The notes beneath the pieces are model-generated. The model was not told the DNA's origin, ran no database searches, and saw nothing but the letters and a program-made list of their open reading frames with translations. DNA of 32,023 nt from assembly GCA_041690515.1 (NCBI GenBank), contig JAWLHF010000030.1:1-32023 (forward strand), read 5' to 3'. The translations under genes and the position numbers were made by a program. Of the stretch, positions 22,574-32,019 are shown one piece after another (position 1 is the first letter of the stretch; the number at the start of each line of letters is the position of its first letter). The stretch comes from BRH-c25 sp041690515. Lineage in GTDB: Bacteria; Bacillota; Clostridia; Lutisporales; Lutisporaceae.

Positions 22574-24385
22574 CTATTCCTCCAATAATTGCTCCATTTG
22601 GTCAAGTAGATTGCTGAAAAGCTTCAGGGCATTGTTTACCGGCTCTGTTGTGGACATATCCACATTGGCGATTTTCAGAAGTTCAATGGGATAATCCGAG
22701 CCGCCGCTTTTCAGGAATTTCAAATAGCGCTCCACAGCAGGCTGCCCTTCCTTTAGTATCTGCTGTGAAATGGACACTGCTGCTGAGAAGCCTGTGGCAT
22801 ATTTGTACACGTAGAAGCTGCTGTAGAAATGCGGTATCCTTGCCCATTCCATATCAATATAATCATCTACCACCATATCCGGTCCATAGTATTTTATATT
22901 CAGCTCCCTGTATATCGCGCTCAGCAGCTCCGCTGTCAATGCTTCTCCTGCTTCTGCCTTTTCATGGATTATCTTCTCAAATTCCGCAAACATGGTCTGC
23001 CTGTATACAGTAGTCCTGAACTGCTCCATAAAATAGTTCAGAAGATACAGCTTCTTCATTTTATCATCGGTTGTACTGAGAAGGTGGTTCATCACCAGTG
23101 CTTCATTCAGGGTAGAAGCAACTTCTGCCACAAATATCTTGTACTGGGCATATATGTATGGCTGGTTCTCATCAGAATAGTAGCTGTGCAGTGCATGACC
23201 CATTTCATGGGCGAGGGTGAACATATTGTTTAAGGTATCGGTGTGATTCAGCAGCACATATGGATGTGAGTCATAACAGCCCCACGAGTATGCTCCGCTT
23301 CTCTTTCCTTCATTTTCGTATACATCTATCCACCCCGAAGCAAAGCCCTTCTCAAGATCCTTTATGTATTCCGGTCCCAGCAGCTGCAGGCCTTCCTTTA
23401 CAATTTCCTTTGCCTCCTCAAAGGAAATCTCCATTTTTGCTTCCTTTATCATCGGTACATATAAGTCGTACATATGCAGCTCATCCAGCTCCATTATCCT
23501 TTTCCTGAGCTTTACATACCTATGCATGATATGCATATTATCGTGTATAGCTTTTATTAAATTGTCATATACCGCAACAGGGATATTGTCAGCAAAAAGG
23601 GATTCCTCTCTTGCTGAATTATATTTTCTTACTCTTGAACTGAATATATTGGCCTTCACATTGGCATTCAGAAGTGCCGCGAGCGTATTCTTCTGCTTCA
23701 GGTATGTGCTGTATAAACCGTCGAAGGCTTCCTTCCTCACTCTCCTGTCGCCGCTCTCCATGAACTGTATGTATCTGCCCTTTGTAAGCTCTACTTCATT
23801 GCCCTTTTCATCCTTGATATGAGGAAACTTTATATCTGCGTTATTAAGCATGCTAAATATTGTCCCCGGAGCTTGTGCCATTTCGCCTGCCATTGCCAGT
23901 ATCTGCTCTTCACTTGCGTTCAGCACATGAGGTTTCATCCTTATGATCTCATCCAGATATCTTCCGTAGAATCTTAGACCTTCACTTTCCTTAAGATACC
24001 CGCTGAGTTTATCATCAGGCATTGCAAGAATCCCAGGTACAATAAATGAATTGGCACTGCCCACAGTTACCCCAAGGGAATCCACTCGGTCGGCAAGCCC
24101 CTGGTAGAAGGAATTGGTGCTATCCTCATGGCTTCTCATATGTGCATATACATATACCTTCTCAAAAAGCCTCATCATTTCTGTGCTGAGTTCAAGGCAT
24201 TGAAGAAGCTTTTCAGCACTTTCATCCATGGTATCTTTATGCGGCGGCAGATTATCAGCCAGTTCCTTAACTTTCTGATAGTCCTTCTCCCATAAATCGT
24301 TGGAAGCATATATGTCTTCAAGCTTCCATTTATACTCCTGAGCTATCTCATCCCTCTTGGGAATACCGGAACCCTTTTTCATCAT
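22574..24385 (-). CDS. pepF: Oligoendopeptidase F (M3B)
   Basis: A 603-aa cytoplasmic Zn-metallopeptidase that cleaves short peptides. The start is the ATG at 24385, five nt after GAGAGGAG; an upstream ATG at 24403 overlaps that ribosome binding site. The thermolysin-like motif TLAHEMGHALHSYY (HEMGH at about 393-397) and the third zinc ligand Glu in AEVASTLNEAL about 25 residues later are intact. The N-terminal EYKWKLEDIYASNDLWEKDY and the GAYSWG and HPYVLLNH segments are typical of PepF. Length agrees with the family (about 600). It is followed by the tRNA-Ala gene and lies 117 nt downstream of the MATE gene on the same strand. A housekeeping peptidase; nothing unusual. Confidence 0.95.
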   Translation of the reverse strand: MMKKGSGIPKRDEIAQEYKWKLEDIYASNDLWEKDYQKVKELADNLPPHKDTMDESAEKLLQCLELSTEMMRLFEKVYVYAHMRSHEDSTNSFYQGLADRVDSLGVTVGSANSFIVPGILAMPDDKLSGYLKESEGLRFYGRYLDEIIRMKPHVLNASEEQILAMAGEMAQAPGTIFSMLNNADIKFPHIKDEKGNEVELTKGRYIQFMESGDRRVRKEAFDGLYSTYLKQKNTLAALLNANVKANIFSSRVRKYNSAREESLFADNIPVAVYDNLIKAIHDNMHIMHRYVKLRKRIMELDELHMYDLYVPMIKEAKMEISFEEAKEIVKEGLQLLGPEYIKDLEKGFASGWIDVYENEGKRSGAYSWGCYDSHPYVLLNHTDTLNNMFTLAHEMGHALHSYYSDENQPYIYAQYKIFVAEVASTLNEALVMNHLLSTTDDKMKKLYLLNYFMEQFRTTVYRQTMFAEFEKIIHEKAEAGEALTAELLSAIYRELNIKYYGPDMVVDDYIDMEWARIPHFYSSFYVYKYATGFSAAVSISQQILKEGQPAVERYLKFLKSGGSDYPIELLKIANVDMSTTEPVNNALKLFSNLLDQMEQLLEE

Positions 24386-24502
24386 AAATACTCCTCTCTC
24401 CATAAAACTAACAGTAATTTCAATCCTTAAATGCTCTCCTAATTGAGTAGTATTCGCTTCTTGGCCCGCGATTCATAACCTCGAAACCATGTAACCCCAA
24501 TA

Positions 24503-25867
24503 TCATATCACACACTTATCTCTCCACTTGCCTCTTTTCACAAAGAAGAATACTATAATGAACTGCACCGCATATGCAAATATATATGTCACCCATACCC
24601 ATTGGATGTCCAGATGCATCAACTGCACAAACAGAAACAGCAGCGGTATCTGCACAAGCCAAACTGAGGCGAGTGCCCCAAGCATGGACGGAGTATTGTC
24701 CCCTGCTCCGAAAAGTATGGAGGCCAGGGATCCCGCCACGCCCAAAAATGGTGCCGCAAAGGCGAAGTATCTGAGAAATACTGTTCCAACTCTTATTATT
24801 TCTTCATCTTCTGTAAAAATATTCATTATATCGCCGGAAAATACCACAAGAATAACCCCAGCTGCTATCATAAACCCTAAAGCCATCTTGGCAGTAAGAT
24901 AACCTGCCTTTTCAGCCCTCTGACAATCTCCAGAACCAAGACTCTGGCCTACAATAACACTGGTACCCATTTCCAAACCGAAAACAGGCATTGCTATAAG
25001 GTTGATTATCCTTATGCATATACCAAAAGCCGCCACAACAACAACTCCATAGGAGGCAATGAACTTCATTACCAAAAAGCTTCCCATATTCCTGAGGAGG
25101 CCTTCCAGGCCCGTTGGCAATCCTATTGACAGCAGCTTCATATCTATGGTTTTTACAAAATAGATGCCTCTCTTAAAGCCAATCTTTACGAAAGTCTTTC
25201 CTGACATCAATATATAAAGTCCTACCGCAAAAGCAGCAGTTTGGGCAATGACCGTAGCATATGCCGCTCCGGCTATCCCCATTCCCATTCCTCTGATTCC
25301 TATAACGGGTATGACATCAAATATCATTATCGGGTCCAATATCATGTTCGTTATTCCTGACAATCCCATTATATAAAGAGGTTTTCTTCCATCCCCTATA
25401 CACCTTAGTGCCGTATTGACAGTGTATGAGGAGAAAGCCAGGGGAAGTGTGATCAGCCTTATTCTCCCATAGGTAATTGCAAGCTCCAGTACTTTGCTGT
25501 TCACCGCCAAAGGCCTCAATATGAACGGTATCACAAAGCTCATCACTACACCGACTATAAATGCAAGGAGGAACTTGAAGATAATGGTCTGCTCGATGGC
25601 TTCAATGGTCTTTTCCTTATTTCCGGAGCCATAGAACCTTGAAATAATGGATACCGAGCTGGTACCAATAATATCATTAACAATATTAAGTATCCACCAT
25701 ATTGTTGAGAATATTGTTACTGCTGCAACTGAATCAACTGATAGCTTGGCCACCCAAGCCATATCCACGATCTCGTACAGTGTTTCAAATATCATACCCA
25801 GCATTGTCGGTATTGAAAGTGTGAGTATTCCCTTCAACAGTGTATCTTGCCCTGTTTTCTGTGTCAT
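24503..25867 (-). CDS. MATE family efflux transporter
   Basis: A 454-aa inner-membrane protein with about twelve hydrophobic helices in two related halves. Family-typical segments are GILTLSIPTMLGMIFETLYE in the first helix, RFYGSGNKEKTIEAIEQ in the first loop, the mid-protein GLPTGLEGLLRNMG and the second-half GMEMGTSVIVGQSLGSGD-like sequence. It is likely a cation-coupled multidrug or metabolite exporter; the substrate is unknown. GGAGG lies 5 nt before the ATG. No regulator is linked. Confidence 0.93.
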   Translation of the reverse strand: MTQKTGQDTLLKGILTLSIPTMLGMIFETLYEIVDMAWVAKLSVDSVAAVTIFSTIWWILNIVNDIIGTSSVSIISRFYGSGNKEKTIEAIEQTIIFKFLLAFIVGVVMSFVIPFILRPLAVNSKVLELAITYGRIRLITLPLAFSSYTVNTALRCIGDGRKPLYIMGLSGITNMILDPIMIFDVIPVIGIRGMGMGIAGAAYATVIAQTAAFAVGLYILMSGKTFVKIGFKRGIYFVKTIDMKLLSIGLPTGLEGLLRNMGSFLVMKFIASYGVVVVAAFGICIRIINLIAMPVFGLEMGTSVIVGQSLGSGDCQRAEKAGYLTAKMALGFMIAAGVILVVFSGDIMNIFTEDEEIIRVGTVFLRYFAFAAPFLGVAGSLASILFGAGDNTPSMLGALASVWLVQIPLLFLFVQLMHLDIQWVWVTYIFAYAVQFIIVFFFVKRGKWRDKCVI

Positions 25868-26176
25868 ATTAACCTCCGTTATTGCGTTGTATATTTTCTA
25901 TTTTACATCTTGAAGGAGATTTTTTCTATATCTAATTTTATGAATATCTAAGTCTAGTGTTGTTGCATGATTTTGCTCAAGATTTTTGTGTTTTTACTTT
26001 ATAGCTGTTCGAGGGATTCGACCCGGCAGGGGTTATATATCCGCCTTCTATTATTGAAACTCGAATCCAACCTTTGTAGAAGTAGAAAACATTTTCCCGC
26101 CTCGTTATAATATGAGTGTATACAGTAATAATATTACAGATGATAAGCTGTTAAAATTCAAATACAGGAGGATATT
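25868..26176. other. Intergenic region between MATE and M20 genes
   Basis: 309 bp between divergent genes. A plausible plus-strand promoter for the M20 gene is TAGAAA (26083-26088), 17 nt, TATAAT (26106-26111), about 65 nt upstream of the ATG. GGGATTCGACCC near 26014-26025 resembles a tRNA T-arm, but no tRNA can be folded around it. No ORF is supported. Confidence 0.45.
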
Positions 26177-27340
26177 ATGAAAGAAGCTATAATCAGGGAA
26201 ATCCAAGGAATGAAAGACCAATTATGCGAGATCAGTGATTTCATATGCAACAATCCTGAAATGGGGAACCACGAATTCAAAGCTGCTGAAAAACTTACTG
26301 ATTTTCTCAGAGAGAAAGGTTTTTCTGTTGAAACAGGTATTGTAGATCGTCCCACTGCTTTCAAGGGGGTCTATGACAGTAGGAAGCCGGGCCCTTCAAT
26401 AGCCTTTTTGTGCGAATATGATGCTCTGCCCGGAATAGGCCATGGATGCGGTCACAATATGATTGGGACAATGAGCTGCGGTGCCGCTGCAGGACTCACT
26501 AAGTTCCTGTCCGAGACCGGAGGGAGCATAGTCGTCCTTGGCACCCCGGCGGAGGAAACAGATGGCGCAAAGGTTGACATGGCGGAAAAAGGAGTTTTTG
26601 AGGGCATAGACGCCGCCATGATATTGCACCCCAATGACAAGACCTATGCAAGCGGCAGTTCTCTTGCAATGGAGGCGCTGCAGTTTGACTTCAGCGGCAA
26701 AGCCAGTCATGCGGCCTCCTCACCCCATGAGGGGATAAACGCATTGGATGCGGTTATTCTCACCTTCAACGGTATAAATACCTTGAGGCAGCATGTTACT
26801 TCAGATGTTCGAGTACACGGTATAATCAAGGAAGGCGGTAAAGCTGCAAATGTAGTACCCGACAAGGCTATTGCTCAATTCTATGTCAGAGCCGGGAAAA
26901 AGAAGTATCTGCAGGAAGTATCCGAAAGAGTTAAAAATATAGCCCGGGGAGCAGCACTTATGACAGGGGCTGGTCTTGAAATTAGCAACTATGAGATATC
27001 CTACGACGATATGAACACCAATGAAAACCTGTCCAAAGCGTTTATTGATAACCTCAAGCTTGCAGGCATCAGCGATATAACCAGTGAGAGATCAGGCTTC
27101 GGATCGATAGACATGGGTAATGTAAGCTATGTGGCCCCTGCTATCCATCCATATATATCAATATCAGATGAAAAACTTGTTGGCCATACTGAGGAGTTCA
27201 GAAATGCCACCCTGACAGACAGGGCACACGATGCGCTGGTAAAAGGCTCCTGTGCACTTGCCCTTACAGGCTATGATGTATTGACAGACAAGGAGCTTCT
27301 AAAACGCATAAAAGATGAATTCGCAGCTATAGAAAAATAA
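26177..27340 (+). CDS. M20 family amidohydrolase (AbgB/PM20D2-like)
   Basis: A 387-aa Zn-dependent amidohydrolase or peptidase. Motifs: NPEMGNHEFKAAEKL (26-40), EYDALPGIGHGCGHN (80-94) with the metal-binding Cys91 and His93, TPAEETDGAK (123-132) with the catalytic Glu pair 126/127, MILHPND with metal-binding His151, and SGKASHAASSPHEGINALDA in the lid domain. The Cys-containing GHGCGHN and the absence of DG(H)xD place it with the aminoacylase/aminobenzoyl-glutamate-hydrolase-like branch, not with the YgeY branch at 1477. AGGAGG lies 5 nt before the ATG. It appears monocistronic, with 130 bp to the following regulator. The natural substrate, an N-acyl amino acid or dipeptide, is not known. Confidence 0.9.
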   Translation: MKEAIIREIQGMKDQLCEISDFICNNPEMGNHEFKAAEKLTDFLREKGFSVETGIVDRPTAFKGVYDSRKPGPSIAFLCEYDALPGIGHGCGHNMIGTMSCGAAAGLTKFLSETGGSIVVLGTPAEETDGAKVDMAEKGVFEGIDAAMILHPNDKTYASGSSLAMEALQFDFSGKASHAASSPHEGINALDAVILTFNGINTLRQHVTSDVRVHGIIKEGGKAANVVPDKAIAQFYVRAGKKKYLQEVSERVKNIARGAALMTGAGLEISNYEISYDDMNTNENLSKAFIDNLKLAGISDITSERSGFGSIDMGNVSYVAPAIHPYISISDEKLVGHTEEFRNATLTDRAHDALVKGSCALALTGYDVLTDKELLKRIKDEFAAIEK

Positions 27341-27470
27341 TACAGCGGCAACGCAAGTATGTAATACCCGTAACCAGCATTATGTTACAATTTGTATACA
27401 ACAGCCTGGGGATTTTATGATAAAATACTTATAGAATGCGTTATATAAAAAACTTAGGCGGGTGATATTA

Positions 27471-28142
27471 TTGAAGGTACTCATAGTTGACGACGAACCG
27501 GCTATCGTGGATCTGATAAAGATTAACCTTGAACTGGAAGGCTTCGATACATGTGTATGCTATACAGGACAGCAAGTATTAAAAACAGCTCCTATATACG
27601 CTCCCGATATCATACTCCTTGATATCATGCTTCCTGACATCAACGGCTTTGAAGTATGCAAGAGTCTTCAAAGTCTCAGCATACCCATAATAATGCTCAC
27701 CGCTAAGAATGATATCAAAGACAAGCTGTTCGGCTTGGAACTGGGTGCCGATGATTATATTACAAAACCCTTCGACAGCAGGGAACTGACCGCAAGGATA
27801 AAAACCGTACTCCGTAGAATTGACAAATCAGCAAATAAAGAAGACACCAATATCCAGCTGGGCCCCATAATGATTAATACTGATGAAAGACAGGTGTATA
27901 TTGACGGTGATGAGGTCATACTCACACCCAAGGAGTATGACCTGCTTCTGATATTATGCGAAAATCAGAGAAAGGTCTTTTCAAGGGAAAACCTTTTAGA
28001 GCTTGTCTGGAAGTTTGAGTATATTGGTGACAGCCGTACTGTGGACATGCATGTGCAGCGTCTGAGGAAAAAACTTGGAAAGTACAATTTCTTTATAAAG
28101 ACCGTATTCGGCATTGGCTATAAATTCGAGGTACAGGTATGA
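27471..28142 (+). CDS. OmpR/PhoB-family response regulator
   Basis: A 223-aa response regulator. The TTG at 27471 is preferred because AGGCGGGTGAT, close to the ideal anti-16S pairing, lies just upstream; a GTG at 27462 falls inside that ribosome binding site. The receiver has LIVDDEPAI, phospho-acceptor Asp51 (ILLDIMLP), Thr in IIMLTAKND and Lys in YITKPFD. The winged helix has LTPKEYDLLLILCENQRKVFSRENLLELVW and the wing IKTVFGIGYKFEVQV. It overlaps the kinase gene by 4 nt and is the first gene of a three-gene operon with a kinase and a lipoprotein. Confidence 0.92.
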   Translation: MKVLIVDDEPAIVDLIKINLELEGFDTCVCYTGQQVLKTAPIYAPDIILLDIMLPDINGFEVCKSLQSLSIPIIMLTAKNDIKDKLFGLELGADDYITKPFDSRELTARIKTVLRRIDKSANKEDTNIQLGPIMINTDERQVYIDGDEVILTPKEYDLLLILCENQRKVFSRENLLELVWKFEYIGDSRTVDMHVQRLRKKLGKYNFFIKTVFGIGYKFEVQV

Positions 28143-29545
28143 AGTTAAAGCACAAGATCATAGCACTTAATATGGGTGCTCTTTTTTTCATCCTTATAAT
28201 TCTGGGAACAATAATCACGGATATAACAGACAATTATAATCTCAGAACCACTCTGCGCTATCTGGAGAATCAGGGCAACTACTCTGCAATATATATAGAG
28301 CAATATGCCCTAAGTAAAGCTCCTAACGACTTTGAGGTTCCCTCTGTGATGAACACCAGTGCCAACTATCTGGCGGCAGTCCTTAAGGATCTGGTCAAAT
28401 GCAGGGTTCAGATATATAACGGAGAACAGCTCCTGGGGGATTCTGAAGAAATAACAGGCTTCACCGGATCAATAAGACCGGAAATACAGGAGACTTTTAA
28501 GAAGAATAAAGCATACATGATTACAACCGGCAAGAGCAGGACATTCTATTATGCGGTACCCGTAAACATAAGCAACCGTTACACCTACTCCCTTGGATTT
28601 ATTTATGATCTCACAGAGGCTGACAATATGAAGAACAATACCATAAAAATGTTTGCCTTTACAGGTGTCTTCCTATCAATATTCATGATGCTGGGCAGCA
28701 CAGTCATATCAAACAGGCTTACTAATCCGATAAAGATGCTGAACGAAGCAACAAAGCAGTTTTCACAAGGAAACTTTGAGAGTCGTGCAAATGTATCTAC
28801 AAAAGACGAGGTGGGTGAGCTTTCAGTTACCTTCAATTCTATGGCCGACAGTATCAAGGACATGATAGGAAAGCTCAACTATGAAAAGGAAAAGCAGAAG
28901 TACTTCTTCGACAACTTCACCCATGAGATACGTACTCCCCTTACCACTATCCTTGGTTACACCGAGCTGCTGTGGAAAACCGATGATGAGACTGTAAGGG
29001 ACAAGAGCCTTTTCTATATCACCTCAGAGGGCAAGCGTATGCTGAAAATGATGGAGAGACTTCTTGAGCTTTCAAAGCTGAAGAATTACAGCTTTGAAGT
29101 GAACAAAACCGAAGCAAACCTAAAGAAGCTCATAGAGGATGCATGTGACTCAATGCACTACAAGATGAAAAGATACAACACAACCTGCAGGCAAGATCTG
29201 GAGGACATCAACGGTAAGGTCGATCCCGATCTGTTCAAGCAGGTGGTAATAAATATAATTGATAATTCCATAAAGTACAGCAAATCCCCGGTCATTGACA
29301 TATCCCTGAAGGAAGAAGACGGGATAAGGCTGGAGATCACCGACTATGGCTGTGGTATGGACCAAGATAATCTCAAGAATATATTTGAACCGTACTACAC
29401 CGTTGACCAATCCAGAAACAGCCATAATGAAGGCTGGGGTTTGGGCTTGTCCATTGTCAAGGAGATAATTGATAAGCATGGTGGAAACATAGAAATAGAC
29501 AGTGCACCCGGTAAAGGCACAAAGATCATAATCATTTTGATCTGA
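28139..29545 (+). CDS. Sensor histidine kinase
   Basis: A 468-aa membrane kinase. The first helix (about 8-27), an extracytoplasmic domain of some 140 residues and a second helix (about 169-190) lead into HAMP (about 191-243), then HisKA with NFTHEIRTPLTTILGYTELL (phospho-accepting His262). The ATPase domain shows the N box (INIIDNSIKYS), ITDYGCGMDQDNLKNIFEPYY and GWGLGLSIVKEII. The sensor contains YNGEQLLGDSEEI and may be a single Cache-like or PAS-like fold. Its ATG overlaps the regulator stop (ATGA). The lipoprotein gene starts 27 nt after it. Confidence 0.92.
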   Translation: MKLKHKIIALNMGALFFILIILGTIITDITDNYNLRTTLRYLENQGNYSAIYIEQYALSKAPNDFEVPSVMNTSANYLAAVLKDLVKCRVQIYNGEQLLGDSEEITGFTGSIRPEIQETFKKNKAYMITTGKSRTFYYAVPVNISNRYTYSLGFIYDLTEADNMKNNTIKMFAFTGVFLSIFMMLGSTVISNRLTNPIKMLNEATKQFSQGNFESRANVSTKDEVGELSVTFNSMADSIKDMIGKLNYEKEKQKYFFDNFTHEIRTPLTTILGYTELLWKTDDETVRDKSLFYITSEGKRMLKMMERLLELSKLKNYSFEVNKTEANLKKLIEDACDSMHYKMKRYNTTCRQDLEDINGKVDPDLFKQVVINIIDNSIKYSKSPVIDISLKEEDGIRLEITDYGCGMDQDNLKNIFEPYYTVDQSRNSHNEGWGLGLSIVKEIIDKHGGNIEIDSAPGKGTKIIIILI

Positions 29546-29572
29546 TTCAAATTCCTTTTTTGGAGGATAACA

Positions 29573-31426
29573 ATGAAAAAAACAGTCTTGATACTTTTAA
29601 TATTAGCATTAATGCTGTCTGGCTGTACCATAAAGCAGGGACAGCTGGTTGTCATCGAGGACAAAACAAGTACCGAAGCTCTTCAGGGCAAAAATCCCTA
29701 TGAGCATTTGAATGTTGAAACACGTAATTTCCCCATAGAGAAATATGCTGAGGCTATTTCCAAGATCGACCCCGACTTAAAGCCTCTTTCAGTATCACCT
29801 GACTACAGCATAGTACTGGCGTTCAAAAACACCGGAAGTCAGGCTGCTGATGACTTCAACAGAAGGACAGTAGTAGGTAATATGGTCCAGGAGATAAACC
29901 TATATGCTGTTTCCACTGAAAAAGGAGAAAGCAGGAACCTTGGAAAATTCCTCTCACTGAAAGACTTCCGCTGGGATGAAACCGGAATGTCCGTAGCCTT
30001 TATAGATGGAGTCAGCAATATTTTCATATATAGCAGTGTAACAGGACAGGTTCAAAGGCTGGTTACCGCTGAGAAGTGGAATTCTTACAATACACTGAGC
30101 TGGTCAAAGGATTCCAGAAGATTGATAATAAATTCCCGTATGGAATTTGACATTGCTTCAAGGGAATTCATATCAATAGCCGTAGACAGCTATACCCCCT
30201 TCATAAAAAGCAAGTTCAGTGAAAACAGCTATATAGTCCAAATGAAGAATAACGAATACAATGATATGATAGCCTTCTATGATTTCAGCAGTAAGAGCTT
30301 TACCAGCATTGCCAACGGAATGTATGTTGATTCTGATAACTTGAATGTACTTTATACCAGAGACTACATGAGCGGTCTGAGTATTGTCAATCTCAAGACC
30401 TTGGAAAGTAAATCAATAGAAAACGGATCCATATACTGCTCTTACATAATGAAATCTACAGGAGATGTACTTTATACCACGATAAACAATGACCTTGACA
30501 GTCCCTACCGGTATCTGCTGGTGAAGGCGAATCCTGAAACAATGACAAAAGCAACCATAAAACTAAGCACTCCGACCTTTTATATGAGTCCTGCAGAGGA
30601 TAAGCTGTTCTTCGTAAGCAGCTACAGCAACAATGAAATAGAAGTTGGAATAAAGGACTTGAGCATACAACAGAATGAGACCGTCAGCGACGATCCTGAC
30701 ATGTACGGCATAAAGACCACTCTTCTCAAGATGTTCCAACTGGACTACAAATTTAATGATACTTACGAGAAGTATGAAGCCAAAGCAAAGGAGATATATA
30801 TCAACACCTACGATCCTATTTCTCAGGAAGCACTGGAAAACAAGCTGGTCGACTTTAAGAGATTCAATATGCCTATACCTACCCACCAACGGGAGGATCA
30901 TATACCTCCGGCGATATACTTTGATAAGCTGGAGGTCAAAGTCACAAAAGCTTCAGTGAACTTAGCCCTATATTATATAAACTCAGTGGAGCTGATAAAG
31001 AAATCTGATGGATGGTATATCACAGGATTCTCAACCCATCCTGATTCCAAAGAAATAGATGATATCACAGCTATAGTGAAAAAACACCTTAATGATATAA
31101 AGTATAAAAACCGTGACGAAGCCATGAAGTTCTGGATAGCAAAAGAAGATAATGATTATAGGGCTGGACAGAGGAAGATTGTTGAGGATCTGATGAGGGA
31201 AGCCGACAGACTTACCTTTGAGATCGGTGAGATTGAGTTCTGGTCCCTAAGCGATCCCCACAGGGCGGAAAGTTCCGAAAGATCTACTTATGCAAAAGTG
31301 AAAATCATAATTCACGGCGATAAAAATCCTACTAAATACAAGCTTGTTCTTTCCAGACAATACAGGCAGCATTTTGAAATAGACAGCTGGAACACCGACC
31401 CACTGAGTATATCACAGTTGTTCTGA
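29573..31426 (+). CDS. Large lipoprotein with propeller-like region, in a two-component operon
   Basis: A 617-aa lipoprotein; the signal peptide ends LMLSGC with lipidated Cys18. Residues about 60-360 form repeated beta segments of the TolB/WD-like kind (for example FRWDETGMSVAFIDG, LSWSKDSRRLIINS, TFYMSPAEDKLFFVSSY). Residues about 380-520 change to an alpha/beta part, and about 440-510 (DKLEVKVTKASVNLALYYIN, KKSDGWYITGF) resembles a DUF-like beta domain. A long charged helix region and a final beta segment follow. GGAGG lies 6 nt before the ATG and a terminator follows at 31467. It may modulate the kinase or be its main target; I do not recognise the family. Confidence 0.7.
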   Translation: MKKTVLILLILALMLSGCTIKQGQLVVIEDKTSTEALQGKNPYEHLNVETRNFPIEKYAEAISKIDPDLKPLSVSPDYSIVLAFKNTGSQAADDFNRRTVVGNMVQEINLYAVSTEKGESRNLGKFLSLKDFRWDETGMSVAFIDGVSNIFIYSSVTGQVQRLVTAEKWNSYNTLSWSKDSRRLIINSRMEFDIASREFISIAVDSYTPFIKSKFSENSYIVQMKNNEYNDMIAFYDFSSKSFTSIANGMYVDSDNLNVLYTRDYMSGLSIVNLKTLESKSIENGSIYCSYIMKSTGDVLYTTINNDLDSPYRYLLVKANPETMTKATIKLSTPTFYMSPAEDKLFFVSSYSNNEIEVGIKDLSIQQNETVSDDPDMYGIKTTLLKMFQLDYKFNDTYEKYEAKAKEIYINTYDPISQEALENKLVDFKRFNMPIPTHQREDHIPPAIYFDKLEVKVTKASVNLALYYINSVELIKKSDGWYITGFSTHPDSKEIDDITAIVKKHLNDIKYKNRDEAMKFWIAKEDNDYRAGQRKIVEDLMREADRLTFEIGEIEFWSLSDPHRAESSERSTYAKVKIIIHGDKNPTKYKLVLSRQYRQHFEIDSWNTDPLSISQLF

Positions 31427-31466
31427 TTGCAGGCAGATATATAGTATATTAATTGACTTATATTTC

Positions 31467-31499
31467 AAAAAGGTGCAGGCAAAATGTCTGCACCTTTTT
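31467..31499 (+). terminator. Strong terminator of the regulator/kinase/lipoprotein operon
   Basis: AAAAAGGTGCAG (31467-31478) and CTGCACCTTTTT (31488-31499) are a perfect 12-bp inverted repeat with a 9-nt loop and A- and T-runs, so it could work in both directions. It lies 40 nt after the lipoprotein stop. Confidence 0.9.
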
Positions 31500-31544
31500 A
31501 GTAAATCTGCATTTCTTGGGTATGCTATAACTGAGGTGAAGAAA

Positions 31545-31712
31545 ATGTATCGTGAAAGTGACGGCAGAAAACACAGCGCAACAATAATTCCAATTCAGAA
31601 TATGGTAAACGGCGGCGGAGTCATATTCTTCGGTGAAGATTCAGGATTCATCGATGATCCGGAATATAACCAGGAACTCCGTGAAGAAACGAAGCGCAAG
31701 CTGTCCAGATAG
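31545..31712 (+). CDS. Small protein of unknown function, 55 aa
   Basis: GAGGTG six nt before the ATG makes translation likely. The protein is MYRESDGRKHSATIIPIQ..., with a glycine turn (NGGGVIFFGED) and a charged C-terminus (ELREETKRKLSR). It is soluble, with no signal peptide, cysteines or recognisable motif. The frame is open to 31473, but this would start inside the terminator. It follows the terminator closely, so it needs its own promoter, which I could not see. No family recognised. Confidence 0.6.
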   Translation: MYRESDGRKHSATIIPIQNMVNGGGVIFFGEDSGFIDDPEYNQELREETKRKLSR

Positions 31713-31730
31713 TATTTCCGACCTCAGCAT

Positions 31731-31763
31731 CCTGCGGCAATGGGTGTTTTCCCTTGCCACAGG
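31731..31763. terminator. Possible hairpin between convergent genes
   Basis: CCTGCGGCAA and TTGCCACAGG pair at nine of ten positions and GGG/CCC extends the stem. There is no T-run, so it is a weak terminator candidate for the 55-aa gene or the convergent HTH gene. Confidence 0.35.
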
Positions 31764-31806
31764 ACAACATCCAGTACATAAATAAATCCTTGATTTCTGA
31801 TAAGTA

Positions 31807-32019
31807 TCACCACGGAACCTTACTATCCTCGTCCCCTCTTAGGATTGGCAGCAATCTGGACTTTAACGGCTCAGGCACATTTTTCAATTTATAGCCGTCC
31901 ACCTTTGATATCAGAGATGTACCCACCTTCAGCTTTTCTGCAAGCTCCTTCACTGTATAGCCACGCCCCATGCGAAGCTCTTTTACGGTTTTATTGTTAA
32001 TTCCAAAATTAAAAAACAT
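31807..32019 (-). CDS. Helix-turn-helix protein, possibly truncated by the window edge
   Basis: A 70-aa DNA-binding-like protein with an XRE-type HTH (TVKELRMGRGYTVKELAEKL, then VGTSLISKVDGY) and a C-terminal LKSRLLPILRGDEDSKVPW. The ATG at 32019 lies only 4 nt from the window end and no ribosome binding site is visible. The frame stays open to the edge, so the true start may lie outside. Probably a small transcriptional regulator, convergent with the 55-aa gene. Confidence 0.6.
   Translation of the reverse strand: MFFNFGINNKTVKELRMGRGYTVKELAEKLKVGTSLISKVDGYKLKNVPEPLKSRLLPILRGDEDSKVPW

Noticed and set aside
22829..23822. Long open frames antisense to pepF (134 and 152 codons)
   Set aside because: They are mirror frames of a clearly conserved peptidase gene, rich in Ser/Leu/Cys from reverse codons and without ribosome binding sites.
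26012..26040. GGGATTCGACCC resembling a tRNA T-arm upstream of the M20 gene
   Set aside because: No acceptor, D or anticodon stem can be formed around it, so it is neither a tRNA gene nor a clear remnant.
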